Shown piece after piece: positions 62,992-64,000 of a stretch of DNA of 64,000 nt. This stretch comes from Bradyrhizobium sp. C9. GTDB taxonomy: Bacteria; Pseudomonadota; Alphaproteobacteria; Rhizobiales; Xanthobacteraceae. Position 1 is the stretch's first letter. Each line of letters starts with the position of its first letter. Position numbers and translations under genes: made by a program. The stretch lies in NCBI RefSeq assembly GCF_002532045.1, contig NZ_NWTG01000001.1, positions 248,001 to 312,000 of the forward strand, read 5' to 3'. The notes beneath the pieces were generated by a model. That model was not told where the DNA came from. It saw only the letters and a list, made by a program, of their open reading frames with translations, and did not search any database.

Positions 62992-64000
62992 ATGAACGCG
63001 TCGGAGCTTCGGGACATCATCGCATGGATGATCGGGGGCGCGCGGTCGGCACCGACCCCGGCGCAGATGATGGCGGAATGCTGCGAACGCCTGGTGCGGG
63101 CCGGGCTGCCGTTGTGGCGCATCGGCGTCTTTGTGCGCACGCTGCATCCCGAGATCTACGGCCGCCATTTCATCTGGAGGCCGGGCGCCGAGGTCGACAT
63201 TGGCAGCGTTGATCACAACATCGAGGACACCCCGGAATTTGCCGTCAGCCCGCTGGCGATCGTTCTCAAGCAGGGCGTTGAAGTACGCGCACGGCTCGAC
63301 GACCCCGCCAGCAAACGCTTTCCCATTGTCGCGGACCTGCAGGCCGAGGGCGTCACCGACTATATCGGCTTGCCGCTGATCAACACCGCCGGCCCCCCGA
63401 ACGCCTCGAGCTGGACCACCAAGCAGCCGGGCGGCTTCACCGACGAGCAGCTCGATGCGATCCGCTCGATCACCGTCCCGCTGTCGCGCTACATTGAGAT
63501 CGTCACGCTGCGCCGGACCGCCTCGCTGCTGCTCGACACTTATGTCGGCAACCGGGCCGGCGAGCGCATCATGGGCGGCCAGATCCGGCGCGGCCATGCC
63601 GACACGATGGACGCCGCAATTTGGCTGTCCGACCTGCGCGGCTTCACCGCGCTGTCCGACCGTTTGCCGTCCGAGACCGTCGTGGAGATCCTCAACCTCT
63701 ATTTCGATTGCCAGGTCACCGCGATCCGCGACCATGGCGGCGAGGTACTCAAGTTCATGGGTGACGGCCTGCTCGCGGTATTCCCGGTCGACGAATATCT
63801 CGGCGACGAGGTGCAGGTGTGCTCGCGGGTGCTGGAGGCGGCGCGCGCATCACGCGCCGGGGTCGAGGCGCTGCAATTCCCCAATGGCGACGCCGTCGAG
63901 CGCTTCCGCTTCGGCGTCGCGCTGCATCTCGGGCGCGTGCTCTACGGCAATATCGGCGGCGGCAACCGGCTCGACTTCACCTGCATCGGCCCTGCGGTCA
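62992..64000 (+). CDS. class III adenylate/guanylate cyclase domain protein, 3' truncated by window edge
   Basis: The frame runs open from ATG 62992 to the window end, giving 336 residues. About 200 N-terminal residues form an uncharacterised regulatory region (FAVSPLAIVLKQG, DYIGLPLINT). The class III cyclase homology domain follows: WLSDLRGFTALSDRLP with the first metal Asp, KFMGDGLLAVF with the second, and FRFGVALHLGRVLYGNIGG. This would make cAMP or cGMP. A good start site TGGGGA precedes the ATG. No membrane segment is obvious so far. Confidence 0.88.
   Translation, partial: MNASELRDIIAWMIGGARSAPTPAQMMAECCERLVRAGLPLWRIGVFVRTLHPEIYGRHFIWRPGAEVDIGSVDHNIEDTPEFAVSPLAIVLKQGVEVRARLDDPASKRFPIVADLQAEGVTDYIGLPLINTAGPPNASSWTTKQPGGFTDEQLDAIRSITVPLSRYIEIVTLRRTASLLLDTYVGNRAGERIMGGQIRRGHADTMDAAIWLSDLRGFTALSDRLPSETVVEILNLYFDCQVTAIRDHGGEVLKFMGDGLLAVFPVDEYLGDEVQVCSRVLEAARASRAGVEALQFPNGDAVERFRFGVALHLGRVLYGNIGGGNRLDFTCIGPAV

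Noticed and set aside
1..64000. mobile elements, tRNA genes or prophage genes
   Set aside because: No transposase, integrase, phage structural gene or tRNA-like cloverleaf with a T-loop signature was found on reading the sequence.

Overview
The window is about 64 kb of high-GC DNA with dense, mostly single-copy metabolic genes. It looks like the chromosome of a slow-growing Rhizobiales member, most likely Bradyrhizobium or a close relative. That assignment is inferred from GC-rich codon use, the arrangement of the C-P lyase genes, the pdxH/dnaJ-like/histidine-phosphatase/aroC neighbourhood and the abundant imperfectly palindromic intergenic repeats. No tRNA, rRNA, insertion sequence, phage gene or CRISPR array was seen.

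Layout. (a) 1-4953: a flavin amine oxidase (N-terminus cut by the window), an exported c-type cytochrome, an exported RidA-family imine deaminase, an exported M20 peptidase, L-aspartate dehydrogenase and nicotinamidase, tightly packed on the plus strand. This may be a periplasmic amine or amino-acid oxidation module. (b) 5041-9116: an isolated, divergent hemC, then a Rieske oxygenase plus crotonase-family pair opposite a LysR regulator, with a perfect 27-bp palindrome between them. (c) 9113-23483: a complete carbon-phosphorus lyase system. It has a leftward arm (acetyltransferase, a second PhnM, a DUF1045 2H-phosphoesterase), a rightward transporter arm phnCDE1E2, the repressor gene phnF facing left, and phnGHIJKLMN facing right. 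Pho boxes lie in both divergent promoter regions, and a perfect PhnF-type operator lies next to the Pho box before phnG. (d) 23710-28961: a TetR regulator opposite an RND efflux pump. (e) 29463-35532: SDR, carboxymuconolactone-decarboxylase-like and MaoC-like genes opposite a 1157-residue single-chain indolepyruvate:ferredoxin oxidoreductase. (f) 35711-43300: a Tat-exported PhoD-type phosphatase preceded by an 11-bp-phased GTC array, an aldo/keto reductase, then a Tat-exported amidohydrolase, a short BoxR-like regulator, a class III extradiol dioxygenase and a PLP aminotransferase. (g) 43362-55659: a CPA2 antiporter, RibB with a degenerate cyclohydrolase domain, glutaryl-CoA dehydrogenase, an MBL hydrolase, an acyl-CoA ligase, extensin-like and L,D-transpeptidase cell-wall proteins, and CorA. 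(h) 55790-64000: an SDR, pdxH, a lipoprotein, a DnaJ-like chaperone, an ECF sigma/anti-sigma pair, a histidine phosphatase, aroC and the start of a class III nucleotide cyclase.

How it works together. The best-supported system is phosphonate use. PhnCDE imports the substrate, PhnGHIJKLMN converts it to phosphoribosyl products, and PhoB (activation) and PhnF (repression) probably share the phnG promoter. No phnP gene is visible, so the DUF1045 2H-phosphoesterase in the leftward arm is a candidate for the missing cyclic-phosphate step. The most speculative but interesting system is region (a), where an oxidase, its likely electron acceptor, an imine hydrolase and a peptidase could together deaminate peptides or amines outside the cytoplasm. 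Long antisense open frames are common in this high-GC sequence and were not called.
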